This document shows positions 24,788 through 33,799 of a DNA stretch of 64,000 nt, piece after piece. The stretch's first letter is position 1; every line of letters starts with the position of its first letter. The DNA comes from WHSW01 sp963705955 (GTDB taxonomy: Bacteria; Actinomycetota; Thermoleophilia; Solirubrobacterales; 70-9), in NCBI GenBank assembly GCA_963705955.1, contig CAVPLH010000006.1:372001-436000 (forward strand), in the 5' to 3' direction. Both the position numbers and the translations under genes were made by a program. The notes beneath the pieces are model-generated. The model ran no database searches. It had not been told where the DNA came from and saw nothing but the letters and a program-made list of their open reading frames with translations.

Positions 24788-26438
24788 GCCGCTCGTCCAC
24801 GCCGCCGGATTCTCCTATCGCTACCCCGGTGCGGACTCCGTCGCCCTCGACGAGCTCGACCTGGTGATCGCCGAGGGGGAGTTCGTGGTCCTCGCCGGTC
24901 GCTCGGGGTCGGGCAAGTCGACGCTGCTGCGGGCCTTCTGCGGCCTCGTTCCCCACTACCACGGAGGCGATGCGTGGGGCTCGCTCTCGGTCTGCGGCCT
25001 CGACGTGCGAGCGAACGGCCCGGCGGAGCTCGGTGGCCGCGTCGGTCTGGTCGGACAGGACCCCGAGACGCAGATCGTCTCGGCCACGGTCCGCGGTGAG
25101 CTCGAGCTGCCGCTCGAGCTGCGGGGCGAGCCCGCGGCGGCCCGTGCGCGGGCGATCGAGGAGGTCTCGCTGGCGCTCGCGATCGAGCACCTCGTCGACC
25201 GACCGACCGACACCCTCTCGGGCGGGGAGCTGCAACGGGTCGCGCTCGCCGCGGCGCTGGTCCTGCGTCCTGCCCTGGTGCTGCTCGACGAGCCGACGTC
25301 GCAGCTCGACCCGGTCGCCGGTGATGAGCTGATCGGGCTCTTGCGGCGACTGAACGAGGAGTGGGGGATGGGTGTCGTCCTCGCCGAGCATCGGCTCGAG
25401 CGCTGCCTCGCGGCGGCCGACCGGGTGCTTGCGGTCGACGCGGCCCGGGTCGTCTTCGACGGTGACTCGTCGGGCTTCTGCGATTGGGTCGCGGAAGCCG
25501 CGCCGGAGCTCGCCCCGCCCGGGGTCCAGCTGTTCTCGCTCGCCGGGGTGAGGCCGCTGCCCGTGGCCGCCAAGCACGCGCGGCGGATCCTCGCCGAGCA
25601 CCGGCTCGCGCCGCGGCCGTCGCCGTCCGCCGCCGATCCCGTCGTCGCCCCGACCCGGCGCCGGCAGCGGCGGACATCCGAGCCGGCTCTCGCGGCCCGC
25701 GATCTCTGGGTCGAGCTCGACTCGGGTGACGGCCTCCGAGACGTCGTCCGGCGGCTGGAGCTCGTCGTGCGCCCTCGCGAGCGGCTTGCCCTGATGGGCC
25801 GAAACGGCGCCGGCAAGAGCACCTTCCTGCGCACCGCGGCGGGTCTGCTCGAGCCCGCGCGGGGTTCGATCGAGACCCCGGCGGGCTGCGTGCTGTTGCC
25901 GCAGAGCCCGAGCGACGTGCTGATCCGCGAACGGGTCGACGAGGAGCTCCCCGGCGACGCGGGCGCCCGGGCGCTCGCCGCGGTCGGGCTCGACTGGGCC
26001 GCGGCCAGCGACCCCCGCGACCTCTCGGGCGGTGAGCGCGAGCGGCTCGCGCTGGCGATCGTGATGGCGGGCCGCGAGGGCGCCTCTGGGCGACCGGGGC
26101 TGATCTGCCTCGATGAGCCCACCCGCGGTATGGACGGGAGCCGCAAGCGGGAGCTCGTCGGTTGGCTCACGGAGCTGACCGAGGCCGGCTCGGCGGTGAT
26201 CGTGGCGACCCACGACGTCGAGTTCGCCGCCCGGTTCGCGACCCGGGTGGCGCTGATCGGCGACGGCGAGGCGATCGCCGACGGGCCCGCCGACGAGATC
26301 CTCTCCGGGGGCTGGTATTTCGCCACCGAGGTCGCTCGGATCCTCGGCCGCGGCGGCGCGATCACTCCCGAAGCGGGGGCGCGGGACCTCGAACGTGCCA
26401 TGGCCGCGGCTGCGGCGATCGAGGCGGGCCCGGAATGA
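24780..26438 (+). CDS. Double ABC ATPase of ECF type (EcfA-EcfA' fusion)
   Basis: The 552-residue protein carries two complete ABC ATPase domains. Domain 1 (about 5-235): Walker A GRSGSGKST (40-48), Q-loop GQDPETQI, signature LSGGELQRV, Walker B LVLLDEPTS. Domain 2 (about 310-530): Walker A GRNGAGKST (about 339-347), signature LSGGERERL, Walker B LICLDEPTRG. Q-x-P-E-x-Q-I in the first Q-loop is typical of ECF ATPases. It powers uptake together with the T and S proteins encoded on either side; it overlaps both genes (8 and 4 bases). Confidence 0.92.
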   Translation: MAEPLVHAAGFSYRYPGADSVALDELDLVIAEGEFVVLAGRSGSGKSTLLRAFCGLVPHYHGGDAWGSLSVCGLDVRANGPAELGGRVGLVGQDPETQIVSATVRGELELPLELRGEPAAARARAIEEVSLALAIEHLVDRPTDTLSGGELQRVALAAALVLRPALVLLDEPTSQLDPVAGDELIGLLRRLNEEWGMGVVLAEHRLERCLAAADRVLAVDAARVVFDGDSSGFCDWVAEAAPELAPPGVQLFSLAGVRPLPVAAKHARRILAEHRLAPRPSPSAADPVVAPTRRRQRRTSEPALAARDLWVELDSGDGLRDVVRRLELVVRPRERLALMGRNGAGKSTFLRTAAGLLEPARGSIETPAGCVLLPQSPSDVLIRERVDEELPGDAGARALAAVGLDWAAASDPRDLSGGERERLALAIVMAGREGASGRPGLICLDEPTRGMDGSRKRELVGWLTELTEAGSAVIVATHDVEFAARFATRVALIGDGEAIADGPADEILSGGWYFATEVARILGRGGAITPEAGARDLERAMAAAAAIEAGPE

Positions 26439-28414
26439 GCGCCTGGCAGGTCGCGATCTTCGCCGGGCTGGCGGTGATCGTCGTCGGCGGGTTCGCCTGG
26501 TACGAGCGCACCCGGCCGACCGCCCGGTTGGTCGCGCTCGTCGCCGCCCTGGCGGCGCTCGCGGTCGCCGGCCGGCTCGTCCTCGCCCCGATCCCGAACG
26601 TCGTCGCGACCACCGACATCGTCCTGATCACCGGGTATGCGCTCGGGGCCGCGCCGGGGTTCGCGGTCGGGGCGCTCGCCGCCCCCGTCTCGAACATCTG
26701 GCTCGGCCAGGGCCCGTGGACGGCCTGGCAGATGGCGGGCTGGGGGCTCGTCGGCCTCGGCGGCGCCTGGCTCGCGATCGCCACCCGCCGCCGGCTCGGG
26801 CGCCTCGGCCTCGCCGTCGCCTGCGCCGGCGCCGGGCTCGCCTACGGAGCGCTGCTCGACCTCTCGACGATGATGAGCTACGGCGGCGAGCAGTCGCTCG
26901 ACCGTTACCTGGCGCTCTCGGCACGCGGGATCCCGTTCAACGTCGCTCACGCGGCCGGCAACTTCGCGCTCGCGCTCGCGGCCGGGCCGGCCCTGGTCCG
27001 GATGATCTCCCGTTACCGGACGCGGTCGCGGTTCGACTGGCACCCCGAGGGCGTCCTGCCGCTGCTGCTCGTCGTAGCGGTCGGCGTCGCCGCGTTCCCG
27101 GCGGCGCCGGCTCGCGCTCAGCTCGCGCCGAGGGCGGCGGTCGCCGACGCGCGAGCCTGGCTCGAGGGCACCCAGAACTCCGACGGCGGCTTCGGTGCGA
27201 CCCGCGACTATCCCTCGAGCCCGGCGATGACCGGCTGGGTGATGCTCGGCCTCGAGGCCGCCGGCAGCAACCCGCTCGATCTGCGGCGCGGCGGCGAGAC
27301 GCCGGTCTCCTACCTGCGCAGCCAGGCCGACCGGCTGCGCTCCGACGGCGACCTCGAGCGGACGATCCTGGCGCTCGCCGGTGCCGGTCTCGACCCGCGA
27401 CGGTTCGGCGGCGCCGACCTGGTCTCCGAGCTGCGCTCGCGGCGCGACGCGAACGGCTCGGTCGGAGGTCAGGTCAACCTGACGGCGTTCTACGCGCTCG
27501 CGATGCGTGCCGCGGGTGCCGACCCGGACTCGCTGGGCCGCTCGACGCGCTGGCTGCGGCACGCCCAGAACTCCGACGGCGGCTGGGGCATCCAGCCCGG
27601 CGCCCCGAGTGAGGCGGACTCGACCGGCGCCGCGTTGCAGGGCCTGGCAGCGGCGGATCGGGGGGGCGGACGAGCTCGCGCGGAGCGCGGTGGCTGCGCG
27701 CGGCGCAGCGTGCCGGCGGCGGCTACGCGCTCGCGACCACCGGGGTCGTCAACTCGCAGTCGACCGCCTGGGCCGTGCAGGGAACGATCGCGGCCGGCGG
27801 CGGCGGCGGGTCGGTGCGCTCGGCGCTCGGCTACCTCGCCCGGCTGCGCTCGACCGATGGGCACTACCGCTACTCGCCGACCAGCGACCAGACCCCGGTC
27901 TGGGTGACCGCGCAGGTCGTGCTCGCGCTCGAGCGCCAGCCCTTCCCGGTCCCGGCGGTCGCCCGAGCGGCTCGCTCCGCGGGCGGCTCCGGGCATCCCG
28001 GCGGAGCGAACGGCGGCGGATCTCGGCGAGGGCTCGACCCCGGCGGCGAATGCGCAGGCCGCGACCCCGACCGGTGCGCCGAGCAGCGACGTAGGCTCGG
28101 GCGCCTCGGGCGGCACCGACCCCGGCGCCGGCTCCTCGCCGACCACCGATGGACGGCCGACCACGGTCGGCGGCGGCTCCGCCGCGTCCCGGTCGGCGGC
28201 CGGGTCGGCGGGTGCCGGCGGCGACGCGGAGGCCGGCGCTTCCGATCAGGCACCGGCGGCGGGCGAGACGCTCGCGGCAGAACCGGTGACCGTCTTCACC
28301 GCCCCGGCGGAGCGGAGCGGCGATGATCGGACCCGGTATCTGGTCGGCGGCGTCGCGGTGCTCGCGGTCGGGCTCGCCGCCGGTTTCATCTGGTATCGGC
28401 GCCGCGGCGTCTAG
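26435..28414 (+). CDS. ECF S component fused to an extracellular alpha/alpha-barrel (transcobalamin alpha-like) domain, two frame changes
   Basis: ATGA-coupled to the ATPase gene. Residues 1-195 are six membrane helices of an ECF S subunit (TTDIVLITGYALGAAPGFAVGAL). Residues 207-230 form another hydrophobic segment ending APARAQ, resembling a signal peptide. Then come prenyltransferase/squalene-cyclase-like barrel repeats: TQNSDGGFG (246-254), AQNSDGGWG (377-385), later GGGYAL and NSQSTAWAVQG. The frame shifts -1 in a seven-G run (27659-27665) and +1 near 28000, returning to the original frame. A Ser/Gly/Thr-rich linker and one C-terminal helix (YLVGGVAVLAVGLAAGFIW) end the protein, about 660 residues. 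I infer a membrane-tethered corrinoid binder feeding the S subunit. Confidence 0.78.
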
Positions 28415-28460
28415 CTCGCGCCGCGCCCGCCCGATCGGTCGTTCATCTAGGTTGTCGGCG

Positions 28461-28970
28461 ATGGACGTGGCGACCGCGATCCGCACCCGGCGCACCCACA
28501 AGGCCTACGTACGCGAGCCCTTGGCACGTGAGGAGACCGACGCGCTGCTCGAGCTCGCGCGGTGGGCGCCGAATCACCATCTCACCAACCCGTGGCGCTT
28601 TCGGGTGCTCGGCCCACGGGCGCTCGAAAGGCTGAAGCGCGCCGCCGGGCCCGAGGCGGGGGCGAAGCTCGACCGCGCGCCGACCCTCGTGGTCTGCTCG
28701 TGCGTGGTCAGCGGAGACGAGATCCAGGACGAGGAGGATCTGCACGCGACCGCCTGCGCCGCCTACATCGTTCTGCTCGCCGCGCACGCGCGGGGCCTGG
28801 GCGGATACTGGCGGACCCCGGAGGTGCTTCGCTCCGACGAGGGCAGGGCGGCCGTCGGGCTCGGCGACGACGAGCGCTTCGTCGCCCTGATCCACCTCGG
28901 GCGTCCGGTACAGGAAAAGCCGGCCCCCGAGCGCGAGCCCGCCGACTCGGTGGTCGCGTACCTCGACTGA
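28461..28970 (+). CDS. Nitroreductase-family flavoprotein
   Basis: The 169-residue protein starts MDVATAIRTRRTHKAY and has the FMN-binding pattern ARWAPNHHLTNPWRF and a C-terminal GLGDDERFVALIHLG, typical of YdjA-like nitroreductases. It lies 47 bases after the cobalamin operon, but I see no BluB-specific signature, so a role in lower-ligand synthesis is not supported. ATG 28461 has TAGGTT at a 7-base gap and no ribosome site, suggesting its own leaderless transcript. Confidence 0.85.
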   Translation: MDVATAIRTRRTHKAYVREPLAREETDALLELARWAPNHHLTNPWRFRVLGPRALERLKRAAGPEAGAKLDRAPTLVVCSCVVSGDEIQDEEDLHATACAAYIVLLAAHARGLGGYWRTPEVLRSDEGRAAVGLGDDERFVALIHLGRPVQEKPAPEREPADSVVAYLD

Positions 28971-28989
28971 TGGCCGCCGCCGAGCGCTG

Positions 28990-30687
28990 ATGCTCTCGCG
29001 TCGCGATGCGATCGAGGCGGTGACCGCCGAGCGCTTCGACGTGGTCGTCGTCGGCGGCGGGATCACCGGTGCCGGGGCGGCGCTCGACGCGGCGTCGAGG
29101 GGCTACACCGTCGCGCTGATCGAGCGCGACGACTACGCGATCGGGACCTCGAGCCGCTCCTCGAAGATGGTCCACGGCGGGCTTCGCTACCTGCAGAACT
29201 TCGACCTCGGGCTGGTCCGCGAAGCATTGCTCGAGCGTCAGTTGATGGTCCAGCTCGCGCCGCACCTCGTCTATCCGACCCCGTTCCTGGTCCCGACGCT
29301 CGGCGACGGCAAGCGCAGCAGATCGATCGGGATCGGGCTCAACATGTACGACGTGATGGCGACGACGCGGGTCGGGATGTCGCGCCGGGAGCGTGCCGAG
29401 CGGTCCCAGGGCGACGACTACTGGGCCCCGGACCGCCACCGCACGATCCCCGGCGAGGAGGTGGTCGAGCTGATCCCCGCGCTTGCCGACCGCGACCCGC
29501 GCGAGGCCTATCTGTTCTATGACTGCCAGACCGACGACGTACGGCTCGTGCTGACGATCCTCGGCGAGGCGGAGCGCTTCGGTGCGGTCTGTCTGAACGG
29601 CGCCGAGGTCGTCGGCCTGCTCGACGACGAGGGACGTGCGTCCGGGGTCGCCTGCGTGGACGCCGAGACCGGCGAGCGGTTCGAGGTCGGGGCCGACAAC
29701 GTGATCAACGCGACCGGCGTCTGGGCCGACCGGATCCGTCCCGAGGAGATCCACGACGAGGCCGAGGTCCCGCGGATCGCCCCGAGCCGCGGCACGCACG
29801 TCACGCTGTCGATGGAGAGCCTGCCGGTCACCGGGGCGGCCTGCATCGTTCCCGCCGGCGAGAGCCGCACGATCTTCGCCCTGCCCTGGTACGGACGGGC
29901 ATTGATCGGTACCACGGACAACGATTACGACGGCGACATCTCCCACGTCCGGCCGGCGGCGGACGACATCGAATACCTGCTCGAGGCCGCGAACTCGTTC
30001 TTCGGCAGCGAGCTCGGTCCCGACGACCTGACCGGTGGCTACGCGGGCGTCCGCCCGCTGATCTCGACCGGCGACCCGCGCAAGTCGGTCGACATCTCCC
30101 GCAAGGCGGAGCTGTATGAGACCTCCTCCGGGATGCTGACGATCACCGGTGGCAAGCTGACGACCTGGAGGCGGATGGCAAAGCAGGTCGTCGACAGGCT
30201 CGTCGAGCGAGACGGTCGCGTCGCCCCTTGCCGCACCGACGACATCCCGCTCGGGATGGCCGCGGGCGAGGGCGAGCTCGATCCGCCGGAGGGCCTGACC
30301 GAGAGTGACCTCCCGGCCGGCTACCGGGAGCTGCTCGCGTTCCGCTACGGACACGCCGCCCGCAACGTGCTGCGCCTCGCGGGCGAGCGTCACGAGCTGG
30401 CCCGGCCGATCGTCGATGGCCAGCCCGACCTGCTCGCCGAGGCGGCCGTCGCCGCGCGGTTCGAGCAGGCGCGCACGGTTGCGGATGTCCTTCTCCGGCG
30501 GACCCGGCTCGGCCTGCTCGCGGCCCCGCAGCTGCGAACGCGCGAGTCGGTCGCGGCGGTCGCCGCGGCGATGGCGTCCGAGCTCGGCTGGGACGAGGCC
30601 CGGGAGCGGGCCGAGAGCGAGCGCTGGGTCTCGGACGCGGCCGCCGAGGGGATCGACCCGGCCTCGGGAGGAGAGCCGGTCCGTTAG
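28990..30687 (+). CDS. glpD: FAD-dependent glycerol-3-phosphate dehydrogenase
   Basis: The 565-residue protein has the FAD dinucleotide motif VVGGGITGAGAALDAASRG (about 21-39), the GlpD signature GTSSRSSKMVHGGLRYL (about 52-68), IGTTDNDYDGD in the substrate region and a C-terminal DAO-C domain. It oxidises glycerol-3-phosphate to dihydroxyacetone phosphate at the membrane and passes electrons to quinone. Complete length for aerobic GlpD. No glycerol kinase or facilitator is adjacent. Confidence 0.93.
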   Translation: MLSRRDAIEAVTAERFDVVVVGGGITGAGAALDAASRGYTVALIERDDYAIGTSSRSSKMVHGGLRYLQNFDLGLVREALLERQLMVQLAPHLVYPTPFLVPTLGDGKRSRSIGIGLNMYDVMATTRVGMSRRERAERSQGDDYWAPDRHRTIPGEEVVELIPALADRDPREAYLFYDCQTDDVRLVLTILGEAERFGAVCLNGAEVVGLLDDEGRASGVACVDAETGERFEVGADNVINATGVWADRIRPEEIHDEAEVPRIAPSRGTHVTLSMESLPVTGAACIVPAGESRTIFALPWYGRALIGTTDNDYDGDISHVRPAADDIEYLLEAANSFFGSELGPDDLTGGYAGVRPLISTGDPRKSVDISRKAELYETSSGMLTITGGKLTTWRRMAKQVVDRLVERDGRVAPCRTDDIPLGMAAGEGELDPPEGLTESDLPAGYRELLAFRYGHAARNVLRLAGERHELARPIVDGQPDLLAEAAVAARFEQARTVADVLLRRTRLGLLAAPQLRTRESVAAVAAAMASELGWDEARERAESERWVSDAAAEGIDPASGGEPVR

Positions 30688-30699
30688 CCTGCGCGGCCG

Positions 30700-32016
30700 A
30701 TGGCCCGCGACCCGAACGAGCTCCACCTCGCCGACCTGCACGAGCGGGCGGCCGACGCCGGGATCCCCGGTTACCGCAAGCTGCGCCGCGAGGAGCTCGT
30801 CGAGGCGCTCGAGGCGAGACCGAGCGAAGCGACGCCCGAGTCCGAGCCGGTCGAGCCCGACGAGGCGGACACGGACGAGATCGTGATCGAGGCGACGGTG
30901 CTCGACGACAAGCGAGCAGACCCCGGTCGAGCTCGGACCGCTGGGTCGCCGAGGGCGGCGACGAGCGCGGCGACGATCTCCCGACCGACGGAGGTGCGCG
31001 GGGTGCTCGAGCTGACCCGGCAGGGCTACGGATTCCTGCGACTCGAGGGCCTGACGCCGAGCGACGACGACGTCTACGTCTCGGCCGCCCAGGTGCGGCG
31101 CTGCGCGCTGCGGCCCGGTGACGAGGTCTCCGGTCCGGCTCGCGAACCGCGGCGCGGTGAGCGTCACCGTGCCCTCGTGCACGTCGACCGGGTCGGCGGC
31201 GAGGAGCCGAGCGAGGGCCGCCCCGAGTTCGACGCGCTTGCCCCGGAGTTGCCCGAGCGGCGAATCCCGCTCGACAGTGCCCGTGACGACGTGCTCCTGA
31301 GGGCGGTCGACCTGCTCACGCCGCTCGCCTTCGGCCAGCGGATCATGGTCCGGGCGGCTGCGCGGTCGGGGCGTACGACGCTGCTGCGCTCGATCGCCCG
31401 CGCCGCCGCCGGGGTCGACACCGTGCGGGTGATCGTGCTGCTGGTCGACGAGCGGCCCGAGGAGGCGACCGCGTGGCGCCGAACCGTCCCGGTCGCCGAG
31501 TTCGCGATCGCGACCGCGGAGCTGGCGGCGGTCGAGCAGGTGCGGACGGCCGAGCTCGCGCTCGAGCGCGCCCGCCGGCTTGTCGAGGCCGGCGTCGACG
31601 CGATCCTCGTCTGCGACTCGCTCTCGCGGCTCGCCTACGCCGCCGGCGACACGGCCGAGGTCAAGCGGCTGTTCGGCTCCGGGCGGAACGTGGCCGGCGG
31701 CGGGTCGCTGACCGTGGTCGCGACCGTCGTCTCCGACGCCCGCGACGAGGGCGAGGCCGAGCGCGCGGTGATCACGACGGAGAGCTCGCTGTTGACGCTC
31801 GACCCCGAGCTCGCGGCCGCCGGGGTCGTTCCGGCGATCGTCGCAAGCGAGTCCCGGGTCTCGAACGAGGATCAGGTCCGCGGGCCCGACGAGCTCGAGG
31901 CGGTGCGCAAGCTGCGCCGGCTGTTCATCGACCTGGACCGGCGCGAGGCCGCCGACCTCTTGCGGGAGCGGATCGAGGGGTCGTCCTCGAACGCCGAGCT
32001 GCTCGGCTCGCTCTAG
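30700..32016 (+). CDS. Degenerate Rho-like protein (Rho paralogue with altered P-loop)
   Basis: The 438-residue protein is colinear with Rho: N-terminal SAP-like helix pair (residues 5-40), acidic linker, OB-fold RNA-binding domain (GVLELTRQGYGFLR, 101-114; DDVYVSAAQVRRCALRPGD), then the RecA-like core with Walker B and catalytic Glu (VIVLLVDERPEEATAW). It departs from Rho at key points: the P-loop reads AAARSGRTT (219-227), with Arg225 replacing the invariant Lys; the Q-loop region between CDSLSRLAYA and GSGRN is missing; the R-loop K-GTGNMEL segment is replaced by RAVITTESSLLTLD. ATP-driven translocation is therefore doubtful. It may be a regulator or a lineage-specific Rho. Confidence 0.8.
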   Translation: MARDPNELHLADLHERAADAGIPGYRKLRREELVEALEARPSEATPESEPVEPDEADTDEIVIEATVLDDKRADPGRARTAGSPRAATSAATISRPTEVRGVLELTRQGYGFLRLEGLTPSDDDVYVSAAQVRRCALRPGDEVSGPAREPRRGERHRALVHVDRVGGEEPSEGRPEFDALAPELPERRIPLDSARDDVLLRAVDLLTPLAFGQRIMVRAAARSGRTTLLRSIARAAAGVDTVRVIVLLVDERPEEATAWRRTVPVAEFAIATAELAAVEQVRTAELALERARRLVEAGVDAILVCDSLSRLAYAAGDTAEVKRLFGSGRNVAGGGSLTVVATVVSDARDEGEAERAVITTESSLLTLDPELAAAGVVPAIVASESRVSNEDQVRGPDELEAVRKLRRLFIDLDRREAADLLRERIEGSSSNAELLGSL

Positions 32017-32017
32017 A

Positions 32018-32482
32018 CTAGCGGCGGTAGGCGAGACCGGCCCAGGAGGGCTCGCGCGAGAGCTCGATCGGCTCCGCGTCGCGGTCCGGCTGCACGTAGC
32101 CGAAGGTGTGCGTCTCGCCGTCGAAGACGACGTCGAGCTCTCCCTCCTTCACCCGCTGGTCGAGCCAGGCACCGCGGAAGACGAGGCGGCGGAGCCAGTG
32201 CACGAGGCTGCGGTTCGCCGGGCCGACGAGCTCGGTCCAGTGCTCGTTTATGTGCTCGCCGAGAGCCGATCCCGGCTCGCGGATCTCGCCGTTGACGGCC
32301 AGCTCGAGCAGGTCGTGAAGCTCCTCGGGCCGCAGGCCGCCGTCGACGAAGTCGAGCTTCACGGCGGCCTGCTCGACCCGCTGGGCGAAGTCGTTTTCGT
32401 TGAATGAGAAGCGCAGCTCGCCGTACTCGAGGACGTAGTCCGACCCGGACTCGTAATTGCCTCTGCGAGTTGCCCTTTCCAC
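32018..32482 (-). CDS. Conserved-looking hypothetical protein
   Basis: The 154-residue soluble protein, from a GTG start, has regular GC3 bias and a natural composition (SDYVLEYGELRFSFNENDF, then RSLVHWLRRLVFRGAWLDQRV). No membrane segment, signal or known motif is visible. It converges tail-to-tail on the Rho-like gene with a single base between stop codons. Function unknown. Confidence 0.6.
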   Translation of the reverse strand: MERATRRGNYESGSDYVLEYGELRFSFNENDFAQRVEQAAVKLDFVDGGLRPEELHDLLELAVNGEIREPGSALGEHINEHWTELVGPANRSLVHWLRRLVFRGAWLDQRVKEGELDVVFDGETHTFGYVQPDRDAEPIELSREPSWAGLAYRR

Positions 32483-32719
32483 AGTTCTCCGACTTTCTCG
32501 GACCGCCTCTCTGCGGCGGCCTCCCAGGTGCGTGCATCTTCGCCGATCGCCGTCGCCGGCGCCGGCAGCCGCCCCGATCCTGAACGAGGGTTTGCACCAT
32601 CGGCGTCGAAGGAAGGGCGGTTCGGGTCGGCTCGGATCCGAGCCCGGGGTCCTCGAGCGCCTCGCCCCCGGTCGCCTCGCGGAGGGGGCGCTGCACGCCG
32701 GCGCGGGGTTGTAGGCGGC

Positions 32720-33058
32720 GTGACCGCCTCCGCTCTCCCGTTTCGCTTCCGCCGGCTGCCCCTCGCGGAAGTCGCATCACGGCGGGTGCCAGTGGCGGTC
32801 ACCCTCCTCTCCCGCCTGCTCGGGCTCGCGCTGCTGCGTCCCGAGCGGGCGGGCGAGGGCCTGCTGATCCCGCGCTGTCGCAGCGTCCACACCTTCGCGA
32901 TGCGCTTCCGTATCCACGTCATCTTCTGTGATCGCGACCTGACGCCGCTCTCGGTTCGGGGCGCCGTTCCGCCGAACCGAGTCGTGCGCGAGCCGGGCGC
33001 CAGCGCTGTCGTCGAGCTGCCGCTGATCGACGGCGTGCGGTACGGGGCGGGCCGCTGA
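32720..33058 (+). CDS. DUF192 family protein
   Basis: The GTG at 32720 begins a 112-residue protein with the DUF192 core: GEGLLIPRCRSVHTFAMRFRIHVIFCDRD (about residues 45-73) and PPNRVVREPGASAVVELP. Most members are small secreted or lipoprotein domains of unknown role; this one has no signal peptide. Upstream codons of the open frame do not look coding. Its TGA overlaps the ATG of the response regulator (TGATG), so it opens the two-component/pilus operon. Confidence 0.75.
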   Translation: MTASALPFRFRRLPLAEVASRRVPVAVTLLSRLLGLALLRPERAGEGLLIPRCRSVHTFAMRFRIHVIFCDRDLTPLSVRGAVPPNRVVREPGASAVVELPLIDGVRYGAGR

Positions 33059-33799
33059 TGCTGCCGGCGGCCGAGCCGCGGGCGACGCTGGTCGTCTGCG
33101 ACGACGACGCGCCGACCCTCGAGCTGCTCTGCGACCACCTCCAGGCGGACCGGTTTCGCGCCCTCCCGGCGCCCTGCGGCCGCCGATGCGCTCCGCCTCT
33201 GTCACTACAAGCAGCCCGATCTGCTGCTGCTCGATCTCAACCTCCCGGACGCGCCCGGGCTCGACGTCCTGCGCGAGATCCGGAGATCCGAGGCGACGAC
33301 CGGCAGCTATGACCCGACGCTTCCGGTGATCATCCTGAGCGGCCGGGCCACGGCGCCCGACCGGCTTCGGGGGCTCGCCTGCGGCGCCGACGACTACGTC
33401 GTGAAGCCGTTCCAGATCGAGGAGATCGTCGCCAGGATCGGCGCCGTGTTGCGGCGCGCCGAACGCCGCCGCGCCGGGCCGCTGCGGGTCGGCGAGATCG
33501 TCGTCGACACGGCGCGGCGCGAGGTGCGGGTCGGCGGCCGACCGGTCGCGCTCGCGAACAAGGAATTCGCGCTGCTTCGCACGCTCGCCGCCGAGCCGTG
33601 GAGGGTGTTCACGAAGGAGGAGCTGCTCCGCGACGTCTGGGGCTTTCGCTCGATGGGCCGCACGCGGACGCTCGACTCGCACGCCAGCAGGCTGCGGCGA
33701 AAGCTCGATCCCGAAAGCGGCCGCTACGTCGTCAACTGCTGGGGCGTCGGCTACCGGTTGATCGACGCCCCCGGTCCCGATGCTGGACGCGATCGCTGA
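33058..33799 (+). CDS. OmpR-family response regulator, frame changes once (+1)
   Basis: The first frame gives TLVVCDDDAPTLELLCDHLQ, with the acidic pair of the receiver active site. Near base 33178 it fails and the +1 frame continues ADALRLCHYKQPDLLLLDLNLPDAPGLDVL (phospho-acceptor Asp in LLLDLNLP), the conserved Lys in DDYVVKPF, and a winged-helix DNA-binding domain (LANKEFALLRTL, ...VNCWGVGYRLID). Rejoined, the protein is about 246 residues, normal for OmpR/PhoB. It overlaps the downstream kinase gene by 20 bases and is coupled to DUF192 upstream. Likely controls the adjoining pilus genes. Confidence 0.82.

Noticed and set aside
24956..27562. A long minus-strand open frame opposite the ECF ATPase and S component.
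   Set aside because: Antisense shadow of strongly supported genes; composition is low-complexity and lacks any domain pattern.
28461..28970. Nitroreductase next to the cobalamin operon as a possible BluB.
   Set aside because: It resembles YdjA-type nitroreductases, lacks BluB-like residues I could identify, and has its own promoter.
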